Source: Chitinophaga pinensis (GTDB taxonomy: Bacteria > Bacteroidota > Bacteroidia > Flavobacteriales_D > Crocinitomicaceae). From it: a stretch of DNA of 33,608 nucleotides. Shown one piece after another: positions 24,989-32,103 of this stretch. The position numbers and the translations under genes are program-made. The notes under the pieces were generated by a model that worked only from the letters and a program-made list of their open reading frames with translations, did not search any database and was not told the origin of the DNA. The stretch covers positions 1 through 33,608 of the forward strand of contig CALPWQ020000019.1 of NCBI GenBank assembly GCA_943327315.2, read 5' to 3'. Each line of letters starts with the position of its first letter. Position 1 is the stretch's first letter.

Positions 24989-25666
24989 TTAAGCTGATTG
25001 GTCGACGAATTTGTACCCGATGCCTTTGATTGTTTTGATCATGCCATCACCAATTTTTTCACGAAGTTTTCGAATGTGAACGTCAATCGTTCGATCACCC
25101 ACAACGATATCCGTACCCCACACTTTTTCAAGAATCGTATCTCGTTCGAACACATGACCCGGCCGGGAGACAAGTAACGCGAGCAATTCAAACTCTTTAC
25201 GCGGCAAATGCAGCACCTCCCCGTCTTTTTCCACAAGGTATTTATCCCGATTAATGACCAAGCGACCATCTGCGCTTTTCTCGTAAGGCTCCACCATTCC
25301 TTTTCGGCGCAGCATGGCTTTTATTCTACTGATGAGCACCTTCGGTTTAATTGGTTTTGATACATAATCGTCAGCGCCGGCATCCAAGCCTGCAATTTGA
25401 CTGTAATCCTCACTTCTAGCCGTTAAAAAACAAATCAGAGTACGTTCATGACCGGCCAAATTTCGAATGGCTTCGCACACTTCAATGCCATCCATTCCTG
25501 GCATCATTACATCCAATAGAACCAAATCTGGGTGAACAGACTTGATCAGCTCCAAACCCTTTTGACCATTTTCTGCAGAAAAGGCATTAAACCCCTCTTT
25601 TTTCAGGTTATAAGTAAGGATATCTCGGATATCTTCTTCATCATCAATGACCAGTACTGAAACCAT
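24989..25666 (-). CDS. PhoB-like OmpR-family response regulator (second copy)
   Basis: This 225-residue regulator has a receiver domain with acidic Asp8/9, phospho-acceptor Asp52 (LVLLDVMMP) and Lys104 (DDYVSKPI). Its winged-helix DNA-binding domain (about 128-222) has LPRKEFELLALL, GHVFERDTILEKVWG and DRTIDVHIRKLREKIG. It closely resembles the kinase-linked regulator at 18453 but has no kinase next to it. It is the first gene of the same-strand block and is read into the phased TTAA array and the receptor gene. It has its own TTG-N22-TACCTTTG promoter. It may be phosphorylated by the nearby PhoR-like kinase, a cross-talk inference. Confidence 0.9.
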   Translation of the reverse strand: MVSVLVIDDEEDIRDILTYNLKKEGFNAFSAENGQKGLELIKSVHPDLVLLDVMMPGMDGIEVCEAIRNLAGHERTLICFLTARSEDYSQIAGLDAGADDYVSKPIKPKVLISRIKAMLRRKGMVEPYEKSADGRLVINRDKYLVEKDGEVLHLPRKEFELLALLVSRPGHVFERDTILEKVWGTDIVVGDRTIDVHIRKLREKIGDGMIKTIKGIGYKFVDQSA

Positions 25667-25701
25667 TTAGCTGCGATTTTAAGAATGCAAATTTTTCAAT
25701 T

Positions 25702-25734
25702 CAAAGGTACAAAAGAAACAGAGGATATGAACAA
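25702..25734 (-). promoter_or_regulatory. Promoter of the second PhoB-like regulator (TTG - N22 - TACCTTTG)
   Basis: On the minus strand, TTG (25732-25734) and TACCTTTG (25702-25709) are 22 bp apart, within the Flavobacteria range. The leader is about 30-35 nt. Confidence 0.65.
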
Positions 25735-25804
25735 TGAACTACATGTTGTTAAGAATTCATGAATAAAAAAAAACGCACAGTAAAAACAAGACGAGATATG
25801 TAGT

Positions 25805-25812
25805 TATATTTG
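25805..25812 (+). promoter_or_regulatory. Putative -7 box (TATATTTG) upstream of rprY-like gene
   Basis: Perfect TAnnTTTG match on the plus strand with no TTG at the usual -33 distance. If used, it gives a leader of roughly 115 nt before the regulator ATG, with a strong hairpin in it. Confidence 0.5.
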
Positions 25813-25843
25813 TCCCGTAGTAGTAGGTTAGGTTGATTAGTGT

Positions 25844-25875
25844 ATAAACGCTCCGTATTCTTTCGGGGCGTTTAT
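25844..25875 (+). terminator. Hairpin in the rprY leader (possible attenuator)
   Basis: A 12-bp stem, ATAAACGCTCCG pairing with CGGGGCGTTTAT (one T-G wobble), with an 8-nt loop. It is followed by TATCTTTAT-like sequence rather than a clean T run. It lies about 35-60 nt after the predicted transcription start and 57 nt before the ATG, so it may be an attenuator, an mRNA-stability stem, or the 3' end of a short RNA of about 60 nt. Confidence 0.5.
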
Positions 25876-25932
25876 CTTTATAAAGCATTGGCATCTATCT
25901 ATTTTATAAATTCGCTCTTTCAATATGCAGCT

Positions 25933-26622
25933 ATGAAAATAAAAATCTTGCTTGTAGAAGACGACACAAACCTTGGTTTTGTAATTTCGGACCAATTGCG
26001 CTCGGAAGGATATTCGGTGACCTTGTGCAGTGATGGTGCGGAAGGATTTAAGCACTTCAACCAAGACACCTATCACATGTGTATTTTTGATGTGATGATG
26101 CCTAAAAAAGATGGTTTTTCATTGGCTCGAGATGTTCGAAAAGTGAACAGCACCATACCTATACTTTTTCTTACGGCAAAATCAATGACTGAAGACAAAG
26201 TGGAAGGATTTAAATCTGGTGGTGATGACTACCTCACTAAACCCTTCCATTCAGAAGAATTATCCTTGCGGATTGCTGCTTTGCTAAGACGTGTAGACAT
26301 TTCACTTGTCCCAGTTGAAAGTCCAGTGCTTAAACTTGGTGATTACAGTTTTGATACAATTAACTTCACCTTGACGCATGCCAAATTTGAAAAAACGCTT
26401 ACCAAGAAGGAAGCTCAAATCCTGAAGATTTTATATAAATTCATCAACCAAGTGGTTTCTCGTGATGTGATCTTAAATGCCGTTTGGGGACAAGACGACT
26501 ATTTTGTTGGACGAAGTTTAGATGTGTTTATTACCAAGCTGCGAAAGTACCTTAAAGAAGATTCCCGCATTCACATCTCCAATGCACACGGGATTGGTTT
26601 CAAACTAGAATATGTGGCATGA
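25933..26622 (+). CDS. rprY: RprY-like OmpR-family response regulator
   Basis: I reject the ORF-track start at 25840, whose first 31 residues are the translated leader hairpin. The start MKIKILLVEDDTNLG gives 229 residues. The receiver has Asp10/11, phospho-acceptor Asp53 (CIFDVMMPKKDG) and Lys103 (DDYLTKPF). The C-terminal domain is a winged helix ending RKYLKEDSRIHISNAHGIGFKLEYVA, typical of Bacteroidota RprY. It differs clearly from the two PhoB-like regulators. No RprX kinase is adjacent. Its TGA stop overlaps the tsaB ATG (ATGA), so the genes are translationally coupled. The gene symbol is a family-level guess. Confidence 0.85.
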   Translation: MKIKILLVEDDTNLGFVISDQLRSEGYSVTLCSDGAEGFKHFNQDTYHMCIFDVMMPKKDGFSLARDVRKVNSTIPILFLTAKSMTEDKVEGFKSGGDDYLTKPFHSEELSLRIAALLRRVDISLVPVESPVLKLGDYSFDTINFTLTHAKFEKTLTKKEAQILKILYKFINQVVSRDVILNAVWGQDDYFVGRSLDVFITKLRKYLKEDSRIHISNAHGIGFKLEYVA

Positions 26623-27293
26623 TGCGAATGCTTCATCTGGAAACGTCGACCAAAGCATGTTCAGTCGCATTGTCTGAAAATGGCCAATTGCTGGCACTGA
26701 AAGAGACCTTAACGGACGATTATAGCCACAGTGAGAATTTAACCAACTACATTCAGGAAATTTTAATTGGCCAAGGCCTGACACCGGCCGATCTCTCTGC
26801 CATTTCTGTTGCTTCAGGTCCCGGATCATACACTGGATTAAGAATTGGCGTTTCTACAGCAAAGGGCCTTTGTTTTGCGCTAGGCATCCCTCTTATTGCT
26901 GTTGATTCATTACTCTCCCTCGCTCACATGGCTCAAGTTAAACACCCGAATACGCGGTTGTGTATGGCAATTGATGCGCGAAGAATGGAGATATTTAGCG
27001 CCATTTACGACCGTGAAATCTGCCTTTTAAAAGCCATTTCCGCAGACATTGTGGATGAAAATATTTACCGTGAATATGAACCTTTTCTTGTCGCTGGAGA
27101 TTCGAATGAAAAATTGAAAACAGTGTGGGAGAATCGAAACATATCCTTTGACGATTCCATTCATTGCTCCGCCGCCGGACAGGTCACTGAGGCAACACGC
27201 AAATATCATACTGGTGAATTTGAAAATGTGGCTTATTTTGAACCTTTCTATCTGAAAGATTTCGTCACTACTCAGCCAAAGAGAAATAAATAA
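26619..27293 (+). CDS. tsaB: tRNA N6-threonylcarbamoyladenosine biosynthesis protein TsaB
   Basis: Partner of TsaD/TsaE in making t6A37 of ANN-decoding tRNAs. The 224-residue protein begins with the ASKHA phosphate-1 motif (LHLETSTKACSVALSENG) and has the family signature SVASGPGSYTGLRIGVSTAKGL at about 65-86. The start overlaps the rprY stop by ATGA; ATG codons 3 and 9 nt downstream are alternatives (MMRMLHLE). After the gene, 27294-27348 holds an imperfect stem (AATGAATAAC/GTTATCATT) without a T run, so I do not call a terminator. The pairing with a response regulator is probably just operon packing. Confidence 0.95.
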   Translation: MMRMLHLETSTKACSVALSENGQLLALKETLTDDYSHSENLTNYIQEILIGQGLTPADLSAISVASGPGSYTGLRIGVSTAKGLCFALGIPLIAVDSLLSLAHMAQVKHPNTRLCMAIDARRMEIFSAIYDREICLLKAISADIVDENIYREYEPFLVAGDSNEKLKTVWENRNISFDDSIHCSAAGQVTEATRKYHTGEFENVAYFEPFYLKDFVTTQPKRNK

Positions 27294-27348
27294 AATGAAT
27301 AACGAACTATAGGATATCCATTGTTGTTATCATTATAAAAACACCACC

Positions 27349-28413
27349 GTGAACTTACGCGAATCCATCTTACAACATCGCCCCTTTCTCATTGCTGGAC
27401 CCTGCTCAGTAGAGTCGCCCGAGCAACTGCGAAAAACAGTGGAGACTTTCCCCTCACTTGGCATCAAATTGATTCGTGGAGGAATTTGGAAACCCCGCAC
27501 TCGACCTGATTCATTTGAAGGAATTGGCACACAAGGATTGGAATGGCTTGTAGATGCAGGAAAAGCCGTTGGGATTCCTGTCACTACAGAGGTTGCAAAT
27601 CGTCAACATGTTGAAGAGGCAATGCGTGCTGGTGTAGATGTTCTTTGGATTGGTGCGCGAACAACCGTCAATCCTTTTGCCGTGCAAGAAATTGCTGATG
27701 CCCTCCAAGGTTCATCCGTTTCTGTTATGGTGAAGAATCCCGTGAATCCCGATTTAGAGTTGTGGTTAGGTGCCATTGAACGCATCGAGAATGCTGGAAT
27801 AAAGGATGTCAGTGCCATTCATCGCGGATTTTCATTTTACAAACATCCCGTTTACCGCAATGTTCCGAACTGGGAACTGCCCATTGCCTTGCGCGAACGG
27901 AGACCTGATCTCGCCATGATTTGTGATCCAAGCCACATTACAGGAAAGCGCTCACTCATCGCCGAAGTTTCCCAGCAGGCAATGGACTTGAATTTTGATG
28001 GATTGATGATTGAATCTCATTTTGATCCAGACAACGCTTGCTCCGATGCCGCACAACAAATCACCCCAAAAGACCTTCAATTTATTCTTTCAGAATTGGT
28101 CTTGCGTTCAAAAATAGTTTCACCACAAATTGCCCTGCAACTCGAAGAAATCCGCACTAGAATTTCTTCATTGGACGAAGCCTTGTTGGGAATCATTGCT
28201 GAGCGAATGGTGTTAAGTCGTGAGGTAGGTCAATTTAAAAAAGAAAACCACATCATGATTCTTCAGCAAGAGCACTGGTGGAAAATTATCCGTCAAAAAT
28301 TGGAATGCGCTGAAACATTGGACCTGTCTCCGGCATTTATCCGCCAAATTATGGATGCCATACATCAAGAGAGTATTCGTCACCAATTGGATGTTGTCAA
28401 TAAAACCAAGTAA
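27349..28413 (+). CDS. Bifunctional DAHP synthase / chorismate mutase
   Basis: Catalyses the first shikimate step (PEP + erythrose-4-phosphate to DAHP), and the fused domain converts chorismate to prephenate. The 354-residue protein has a type I-beta DAHP synthase part (about 1-255): IAGPCSVES, IRGGIWKPRTRPDSF, DVLWIGARTTVNPF, CDPSHITGKR and GLMIESHFDPDNACSDAAQ. A C-terminal AroQ chorismate mutase follows (about 262-345; EEIRTRISSLDEALLGIIAERMVLSREVGQFKK). In this order, seen for example in Porphyromonas, prephenate feedback through the mutase domain is known. It starts with GTG and is followed by aroA after 2 nt. Confidence 0.94.
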   Translation: MNLRESILQHRPFLIAGPCSVESPEQLRKTVETFPSLGIKLIRGGIWKPRTRPDSFEGIGTQGLEWLVDAGKAVGIPVTTEVANRQHVEEAMRAGVDVLWIGARTTVNPFAVQEIADALQGSSVSVMVKNPVNPDLELWLGAIERIENAGIKDVSAIHRGFSFYKHPVYRNVPNWELPIALRERRPDLAMICDPSHITGKRSLIAEVSQQAMDLNFDGLMIESHFDPDNACSDAAQQITPKDLQFILSELVLRSKIVSPQIALQLEEIRTRISSLDEALLGIIAERMVLSREVGQFKKENHIMILQQEHWWKIIRQKLECAETLDLSPAFIRQIMDAIHQESIRHQLDVVNKTK

Positions 28414-28415
28414 GT

Positions 28416-29666
28416 GTGGCTTCAATAAAGGTAAAACCTGGGATTAGAAAAGGAATCATTCATGTTCCGCCATCGAAAAGCGATTCCCAAAGGGCTTTGC
28501 TTTGTGCGGCCTTGGCCAAAGGAAAATCAATCATTGGTCATGTTGGAAATAGTGCAGATGAAGAAGCCATGCTTCACGCAATTTCTGATTTGGGGGCTAC
28601 AGTCACCGTTCTTGAAGAAGGAAAATACGCCATTGAGGGAATGCCTTCATCTCCAAAAAACAATGTTATCAATGCCAACGAAAGTGGATTAGCTGCTCGT
28701 TTGCTCGCTGCTGTATGTGCTGCGGGTGATGAGAAAATTACGATTGTTGGATCAGGCAGTCTTGTTTCTCGAACAATGGCATTTTATGGGGATATCCTTC
28801 CTCAATTTGGGGTAAAGCTTTCCGGTTTCAATGGTCATTTGCCCATTACTGTTCAAGGACCTATGCTTGGAAAAGAAATTGAAATCGATGGATCAATCAG
28901 TTCACAGTTCATTTCAGGATTACTCATTGCCTTGCCCTTGGCACATGGAACATCTAGGCTGAAGATCGTAAACCTTGCAAGCAGACCATATGTCGACATG
29001 ACATTGAAAACCCTACTTACCTTTGGAATTGACATAGAAAAAATAAAACAGGACACCTATTCAATAGTTGGAGGCCAACAATACCAACCATCAGATTACA
29101 CCATAGAAGGAGATTGGAGTGCCGCATCCTGTTGGTTGACTGCTGCAGCACTTGGTGCTGAACTTACCATAAATGGATTGAGTTCCTCGAGTGCTCAGGC
29201 CGACAAGCAGATGCTTACAGCACTCATGTCTGCCGGATGCAGTGTTCATTTTTCCATAGACGGAATTCGAATCAATGGCGACAAAAAACATCCATTTGAA
29301 TTTAATGCACAGGACTGTCCAGATCTTTTCCCAGCGTTGGTAACACTAGCTGCTCATATCCCGGGCAGGAGTATTGTTCATGGAGCGAATCGACTTATTC
29401 ACAAGGAAAGTAATCGTGTAGCATCCTTGTGTTCCGAATTTTTAAAGTTGGGAATTGCCATTGAACACATCGACGATGCTTTGCATATTCATGGGAAGTC
29501 ATCCCTGCTAGGTGGCGAAGTTCATGCGCATAACGACCATCGCATTGCCATGGCGCTAGGGATTTGTGGCCTATTTTCTCATGGACCTATTGTCATAAAT
29601 GGAAGTGAATCAGTTGGCAAAAGTTATCCAACCTTTTGGACAGCAATGGATGCTTTAACCATTTAA
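28416..29666 (+). CDS. aroA: 3-phosphoshikimate 1-carboxyvinyltransferase (EPSP synthase)
   Basis: Joins PEP and shikimate-3-phosphate. The 416-residue protein shows IHVPPSKSDSQRALLCAALAKG near the N-terminus, IDGSISSQFISGLLIALPLA, a core NCPDLFPAL-type loop (AQDCPDLFPALVTLAA), KESNRVASLCSEFLKLG and the C-terminal NDHRIAMALGICGL. The usual NAGTAxR loop is NESGLAAR, a form I associate with Bacteroidota. It starts with GTG 2 nt after the DAHP synthase-mutase stop, so the two are translationally coupled. No terminator is seen after it. Confidence 0.94.
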   Translation: MASIKVKPGIRKGIIHVPPSKSDSQRALLCAALAKGKSIIGHVGNSADEEAMLHAISDLGATVTVLEEGKYAIEGMPSSPKNNVINANESGLAARLLAAVCAAGDEKITIVGSGSLVSRTMAFYGDILPQFGVKLSGFNGHLPITVQGPMLGKEIEIDGSISSQFISGLLIALPLAHGTSRLKIVNLASRPYVDMTLKTLLTFGIDIEKIKQDTYSIVGGQQYQPSDYTIEGDWSAASCWLTAAALGAELTINGLSSSSAQADKQMLTALMSAGCSVHFSIDGIRINGDKKHPFEFNAQDCPDLFPALVTLAAHIPGRSIVHGANRLIHKESNRVASLCSEFLKLGIAIEHIDDALHIHGKSSLLGGEVHAHNDHRIAMALGICGLFSHGPIVINGSESVGKSYPTFWTAMDALTI

Positions 29667-29739
29667 CCCAAAAGAAATCTAGTTGATAAAAACCTCAAAT
29701 TGTCAATTTTTTCCTTCGATGACAATGCTTAGAGTGAAG

Positions 29740-29747
29740 TACTTTTG
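29740..29747 (+). promoter_or_regulatory. Putative -7 box (TACTTTTG) of the pyrophosphohydrolase-NUDIX pair
   Basis: Perfect TAnnTTTG match 22 nt upstream of the ATG at 29770. There is no TTG at normal -33 spacing. A 7-bp inverted repeat (ATTGTCA/TGACAAT, 29699-29726) lies just upstream. Confidence 0.5.
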
Positions 29748-29769
29748 ACATTAAACTAAATCAAACAAC

Positions 29770-30162
29770 ATGACACTCAAGGAAACTATTGGAGCTGTGG
29801 AGGAATTTCACAATGCATTTGGGATTCAGAACAATTATAGTCCGACCAGCGACTTGGGTGAAGCCGATGTTATGTTGCGCTACAAACTGATGCGTGAGGA
29901 AAATGAAGAATACCTTGAGGCCGCTCAAAAAGGGGATTTAGTAGAAATTGCTGATGCCTTGGGCGACCAACTGTACATCCTTTGTGGGACAATTCTCCGT
30001 CACGGCTTGCAAGACAAAATGGCTGAAGTATTTCGAGAAATACAGCGTTCCAACATGAGTAAATTGGATGCCGACGGAAAAGCAATCTACCGTGAAGATG
30101 GCAAAGTACTGAAGTCTGAATTGTACTTCCGTCCAGATATCAAGTCGATTCTTGACAAATAA
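29770..30162 (+). CDS. MazG-like / PRA-PH-like nucleotide pyrophosphohydrolase
   Basis: This 130-residue all-alpha protein is of the NTP pyrophosphohydrolase superfamily, which hydrolyses NTPs or noncanonical NTPs to NMP and PPi with Mg. The metal ligands are visible as the paired motifs REENEEYLEA (about 38-47) and EIADALGDQLYIL (about 57-69), giving the EExxE + ExxD pattern. The tail SNMSKLDADGKAIYREDGKVLKS is typical of the HisE-like house-cleaning subgroup. It lies outside any his operon, so nucleotide-pool clean-up is likelier than histidine synthesis. A NUDIX gene follows 13 nt downstream. Confidence 0.86.
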   Translation: MTLKETIGAVEEFHNAFGIQNNYSPTSDLGEADVMLRYKLMREENEEYLEAAQKGDLVEIADALGDQLYILCGTILRHGLQDKMAEVFREIQRSNMSKLDADGKAIYREDGKVLKSELYFRPDIKSILDK

Positions 30163-30175
30163 TTCCCGCTAAAAT

Positions 30176-30613
30176 ATGCAGGTGCAACGCTTTAATGTTC
30201 GCGTCTACGGACTGCTTTTCAATGCGCATGGAGAAGTTTTGATTTCTGACGAATGCCGCAATGGGTATTCCTTCACGAAATTCCCAGGTGGAGGTATCGA
30301 GTTTGGAGAAGGAATATCAGACGCGCTGAAAAGAGAGTACATGGAAGAATTGGACATCACGGTGCGCGTGGGTGAATTTTTCTACATCAATGAATTCTTT
30401 CAGGCCTCTGCATTCAACCCCAATGATCAAATTATTGCCTGTTATTATATCGTGCATAGCAATCAACTGGATCAGATCGTTGTCAATCAACATGCCCTAC
30501 CTTTATTGGAAGACGGAGAGTGCCACCGGTGGATTGCCTTGAACGAATTAACTGACAGTGACCTAACCTTTCCCATAGACCGTCACGTTGCGATGCTCCT
30601 CCGCAATCGCTAA
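30176..30613 (+). CDS. NUDIX hydrolase
   Basis: This 145-residue protein is a single Nudix fold. The Nudix box GX5EX7REUXEEXGU is read as G-GIEFG-E-GISDALK-REYMEELDI (about 38-62), with the usual late Gly replaced by Asp; the catalytic REXXEE glutamates are intact. It hydrolyses a nucleoside diphosphate linked to some X, and the substrate cannot be told. It follows the pyrophosphohydrolase gene by 13 nt, probably in one operon for nucleotide-pool hygiene. Confidence 0.9.
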   Translation: MQVQRFNVRVYGLLFNAHGEVLISDECRNGYSFTKFPGGGIEFGEGISDALKREYMEELDITVRVGEFFYINEFFQASAFNPNDQIIACYYIVHSNQLDQIVVNQHALPLLEDGECHRWIALNELTDSDLTFPIDRHVAMLLRNR

Positions 30614-30647
30614 ATCAGTCATTTTTTCAGCAAAAACAACCTCTGCT

Positions 30648-30684
30648 TTAAGTAGAAATACTTAACACGTTATAGGTTCACCTA
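30648..30684. promoter_or_regulatory. Two palindromes upstream of the SprB-repeat gene
   Basis: A perfect 7-bp hairpin TTAAGTA-GAAA-TACTTAA (30648-30665) is followed 7 nt later by the near-perfect palindrome TAGGT-TC-ACCTA (30673-30684). They sit in the 137-bp gap after the NUDIX gene. The first has no T-run, so it is not a convincing terminator; regulator sites are possible. Confidence 0.35.
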
Positions 30685-30774
30685 CTGAATTTCCGTGAAT
30701 TCGGACTGCCCTAACATCAATGGCCCAGAGAACAGCTTCATATTTGTATCATGAAACGCAAAACACATTTAACC

Positions 30775-31614
30775 ATGAAAACAAAAATGAATACAATCAA
30801 GAAAATCGCATCAACAGGAATGTTCCTTGTATCATTATCTGCACTTGCGCAAGAGACACCAATGACTGTGGAAACAATTGTCAATCAGCCATTGTGTTAT
30901 GGAAACGGAACAGGTCAAATCATTGTTCATCCAATTGGAGGAAATGCACCGTACACCTATTATTGGTCGAACAACGCGCCGGAAGATGTCAACTACATTT
31001 CCAATCTAGCACCAGGTCTGTATACAATTACGGTGAAAGATGCATGGGGACAAGTTGTATCATTGACTTATGAAATTACCAGCCCGACTGCAGTGATCAT
31101 CAACGGATCGATTTTGCCTCCATCCAACAAAAATGCAACGGACGGTTCAGTAGATGTTACCGTGCTTAATGCGGTGGGAACACCAAGCTACAACTGGACT
31201 TTAGCAAATGGATCAGCAGTAGCATCGACTCAAGATTTAACGCAAATTGGTGTTGGTCACTACTACTTGACCGTGACAGATCAAAACGGGTGTACATCAG
31301 CAAAAGATTTCAATGTCTTTGCGAAAAAACCAAAACCAGTTACAGGTCAAACAATTAACTTCACAGCGGGTAACGTCGTTCAACTTGGTTCTGTTTATCC
31401 GAACCCAGCCGTTCAGAATATCAATGTTCGCGCAGAAGAAAATCTTGAAGGTTTCTCAGTATACAACGCGTACGGAGTGAAAGTCTATGAATCAAACGGG
31501 AAAATGATGAGTAAAGATGAGAGCAACATTCTTCTGAAGAGCGGGGTTTACACAGTGTACTTCACGTCAGAAAATGGAGAACAAAGCAGCGAACGTGTCG
31601 TGATCAGTGAATAA
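30775..31614 (+). CDS. T9SS-exported SprB-repeat protein
   Basis: This secreted protein of about 279 residues has two SprB-like repeats (about 25-95 and 100-180; LCYGNGTGQIIVHPIGGNAPYTYYWSN, NLAPGLYTITVKDAWG; then SVDVTVLNAVGTPSYNWTLANG, VGHYYLTVTDQNGC). It ends in a T9SS type A sorting domain (LGSVYPNPAVQNINV ... ERVVISE). Three ATGs are possible: 30751, 30775 and 30787. I chose 30775 (MKTKMNTIKKIASTG...ALAQ) because it gives a normal signal peptide, but a CATATTTG box 4 nt before 30751 would favour the longest form if the mRNA is leaderless. SprB repeats occur in gliding adhesins and surface proteins; the role here is unknown. Confidence 0.85.
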   Translation: MKTKMNTIKKIASTGMFLVSLSALAQETPMTVETIVNQPLCYGNGTGQIIVHPIGGNAPYTYYWSNNAPEDVNYISNLAPGLYTITVKDAWGQVVSLTYEITSPTAVIINGSILPPSNKNATDGSVDVTVLNAVGTPSYNWTLANGSAVASTQDLTQIGVGHYYLTVTDQNGCTSAKDFNVFAKKPKPVTGQTINFTAGNVVQLGSVYPNPAVQNINVRAEENLEGFSVYNAYGVKVYESNGKMMSKDESNILLKSGVYTVYFTSENGEQSSERVVISE

Positions 31615-31638
31615 GTTCTAGAGTAAAATAACACATAT

Positions 31639-31672
31639 AAAAGGCCTTATTGATTGAGGCCTTTTTGGTTTT
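31639..31672. terminator. Bidirectional terminator between SprB-repeat gene and mazG operon
   Basis: Perfect 9-bp stem AAAAGGCCT/AGGCCTTTT with a 9-nt loop and a TTTTT end on the plus strand. The flanking A run provides a shorter T run for the convergent minus-strand operon ending at 31684. Confidence 0.88.
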
Positions 31673-31683
31673 ATCCTTTTCAA

Positions 31684-32055
31684 TCAATAATAGGTGTCGG
31701 CAATGCGTTGACAAATCATTCCGGAAATACGCTTATTGAAATCTGTAGCATGTTTTACATAAATCGATAATTCTTCGCTTGTAAACATCCCTACAATCAT
31801 TCCGATCAACAGGTGTTTGATGCCAGGTTGTTTAACAATAAACGTGCGCACCCGATCATGAAACTGTTGGGCAGAACCTTTTCTTTGCAGCAGTTCATCA
31901 AAATTCGTTTGGTTCTTCACTAAACCCACCAGCACCTCATGCTGCATTTTAATTATTGGACGCAAAGTTTGATTTTGAAACTGTTCAATAGAGGAAACAT
32001 CAGCGTTTCCAACAGTGTAAATGATTGGTCGTAAAGCAACAAGTTCTTCTCGCAT
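31684..32055 (-). CDS. Hypothetical protein (123 aa, mostly alpha-helical)
   Basis: I do not recognise the family. The 123-residue protein has no signal peptide or membrane segment. It looks all-alpha, with hydrophobic heptad-like stretches (FQNQTLRPIIKMQHEVLVGLVKN; FHDRVRTFIVKQPGIKHLLIGMIVGMFTSEEL) and two Cys/His-poor ends. The start ATG is the first in frame. It is the last gene of a three-gene minus-strand set, 48 nt after the DEAD-like gene, and ends at the bidirectional terminator. Co-transcription with mazG and the helicase-like gene is inference. Confidence 0.62.
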   Translation of the reverse strand: MREELVALRPIIYTVGNADVSSIEQFQNQTLRPIIKMQHEVLVGLVKNQTNFDELLQRKGSAQQFHDRVRTFIVKQPGIKHLLIGMIVGMFTSEELSIYVKHATDFNKRISGMICQRIADTYY

Positions 32056-32103
32056 GTCCGTACAACAATCAAGTGGATGACATGTTCAATCGCAAGGCAA
32101 CCT

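Noticed and set aside
17368-25666. Polysaccharide utilisation locus (SusC/SusD type)
   Set aside because: The receptor has no SusD-like lipoprotein beside it and no glycoside hydrolases are present.
25840-25932. 31-residue N-terminal extension of the rprY-like regulator
   Set aside because: It translates the leader hairpin; receiver domains start at MKIKILLVEDD.
27294-27334. Terminator after tsaB
   Set aside because: The stem is imperfect with a large loop and is followed by ATAAAAAC, not a T run.
29699-29726. Terminator after aroA
   Set aside because: The ATTGTCA/TGACAAT repeat has its T-run in the loop rather than after the stem, and no T-tract follows.
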